The notes under the pieces were generated by a model that made no database searches, was not told where the DNA came from, and saw nothing but the letters and a program-made list of their open reading frames with translations. From Thermoplasmatota archaeon (GTDB lineage: Archaea > Thermoplasmatota > Penumbrarchaeia > Penumbrarchaeales > Penumbrarchaeaceae): a DNA stretch of 7,775 nucleotides. The DNA is taken from assembly GCA_030595585.1 (NCBI GenBank), contig JAUVCY010000073.1, positions 1-7,775 of the forward strand. The letters are read 5' to 3'. Each line of letters opens with the position of its first letter. Position 1 is the first letter of the stretch. A program made the position numbers and the translations under genes. Positions 7,157 to 7,775 of this stretch are shown piece by piece.

Positions 7157-7165
7157 TTTTTTATC
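7157..7165 (+). promoter_or_regulatory. TATA-like box of the Asp-box protein gene
   Basis: TTTTTTATC in the 64-base gap after the gingipain-like gene is centred 26-27 bases before ATG 7188. No G-rich ribosome site precedes that ATG (upstream reads TTGTTCAAACCCAG). The geometry fits a leaderless archaeal transcript. The T-run could also help end transcription of the preceding gene. Confidence 0.5.
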
Positions 7166-7187
7166 TGATTAAATTGTTCAAACCCAG

Positions 7188-7775
7188 ATGGCGTCGGGAC
7201 GTAGGGACGTTCGTCATTACCGGGCACTGGCTTTTGCGCTCATCCTCATCGTGGTGTCTGGGCCTCTGATGGCCTCAAGCCCGGGATCGGACGGCCAAAC
7301 AGGAGATAAAGGCTATCATTTCCCACCCCCCAGATCTCTGGATATTGAGCTTGAGCTGGACCCCCGCCTCATGCCGGGTGATTCGCTCTGTATGGATGAT
7401 CTGATCGATGGGGGCGGTGTTGTATCATGCAGCGGTTCTTCTCTTGAGGGCGGAGCCATTTCTCTTGAAGGAAGAGACCCCTCGATATTGCTCAATATCA
7501 CCGATATCCACCTCAGCGACAACGATCGGGCCGAACATGGAATTGACATTGTTATGGACGGCCAGATAGTGTTCATCGGATACTGCCGGAAGCGATCGGA
7601 CAGGCTGCATTACTCGTTGATCGGCTCAACAGATGGAGGGGCCAATTGGTCCGACCCCGTGGATGTGATGAACGGCAGGTTCCTCAGGATGGGTGGAGAA
7701 CTTCTGATATGGAACGGCGATCTCTATCTGTTCCTCTCCTATCGGATGAAGAACGTGAACATTGATCCCGTGCTG
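7188..7775 (+). CDS. Secreted Asp-box/BNR (sialidase-type propeller) protein, C-terminal part beyond the window
   Basis: The 196 codons present run off the right edge with no stop. Residues 1-12 are basic (MASGRRDVRHYR) and 13-28 are hydrophobic (ALAFALILIVVSGPLM), then SSPGSD, giving a Sec-type signal peptide with cleavage probably near 30. The RR pair lacks the following Tat hydrophobic pattern. Residues 118-184 read as beta-propeller strands. An Asp box S147-T-D-G-G-A-N-W154 (S-x-D-x-G-x-x-W) follows LHYSLIG, and another strand pair follows at LLIWNGDLYLFLSY (172-185). Such repeats occur in sialidases and in many non-enzymatic secreted propellers, so no enzyme activity can be claimed from this fragment. 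Possible sequons are NIT (103) and NWS (153). The gene is on the same strand as the gingipain-like gene, 64 bases away, with its own TATA-like box. The start is supported by the signal peptide. Confidence 0.75.
   Translation, partial: MASGRRDVRHYRALAFALILIVVSGPLMASSPGSDGQTGDKGYHFPPPRSLDIELELDPRLMPGDSLCMDDLIDGGGVVSCSGSSLEGGAISLEGRDPSILLNITDIHLSDNDRAEHGIDIVMDGQIVFIGYCRKRSDRLHYSLIGSTDGGANWSDPVDVMNGRFLRMGGELLIWNGDLYLFLSYRMKNVNIDPVL

Noticed and set aside
7188..7250. Tat signal from the RR pair in the Asp-box protein
   Set aside because: The residues after RR (DVRHYR) do not fit the Tat pattern; an ordinary Sec signal explains the N-terminus.

Overview
The window most likely comes from an archaeon, probably a moderately GC-rich member of the Thermoplasmatota/Euryarchaeota. 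This is inferred from several signs taken together. Arg is written mostly as AGG, and Ile as ATC or ATA. Shine-Dalgarno sequences are strong (GGAGGTG before carB). TATA-like A/T boxes lie about 26 bases before some start codons. A membrane-anchored gingipain-like protein stands beside a secreted Asp-box protein, a kind of surface protein common in that group. No rRNA, tRNA or ribosomal-protein marker is present, so the assignment is not firm, and a bacterium is not strictly excluded.

Layout. The left half (1-4206) is the carbamoyl-phosphate synthase operon on the minus strand: carA (complete) followed by carB, joined by an ATGA stop/start overlap. carB runs off the left edge and lacks only its last few tens of codons. 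Further upstream on the same strand (4634-4356) is a small gene for a three-helix membrane protein resembling DUF4190. A 95-base divergent intergenic region (4635-4729) separates it from the plus-strand genes. These are a 797-residue N-terminally anchored extracellular protein with a CWB2-like module and a C25/gingipain-like caspase fold (4730-7123), and then a secreted Asp-box/BNR (sialidase-type propeller) protein starting at 7188 and running off the right edge.

How the genes work together. CarA releases ammonia from glutamine, and CarB turns it into carbamoyl phosphate with bicarbonate and two ATP, feeding pyrimidine and arginine synthesis. Nothing in the sequence links this to the plus-strand genes, which look like cell-surface proteins, possibly for proteolysis and glycan or protein binding. 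The main points of interest are the CPS1/Bacteroidota-like character of CarAB, the architecture of the gingipain-like surface protein with an apparently intact His/Cys dyad, and a duplicated CAATTGG(G/A)GGGG element in the carA leader that includes the carA ribosome binding site. I saw no CRISPR array, insertion sequence, tRNA or rRNA.
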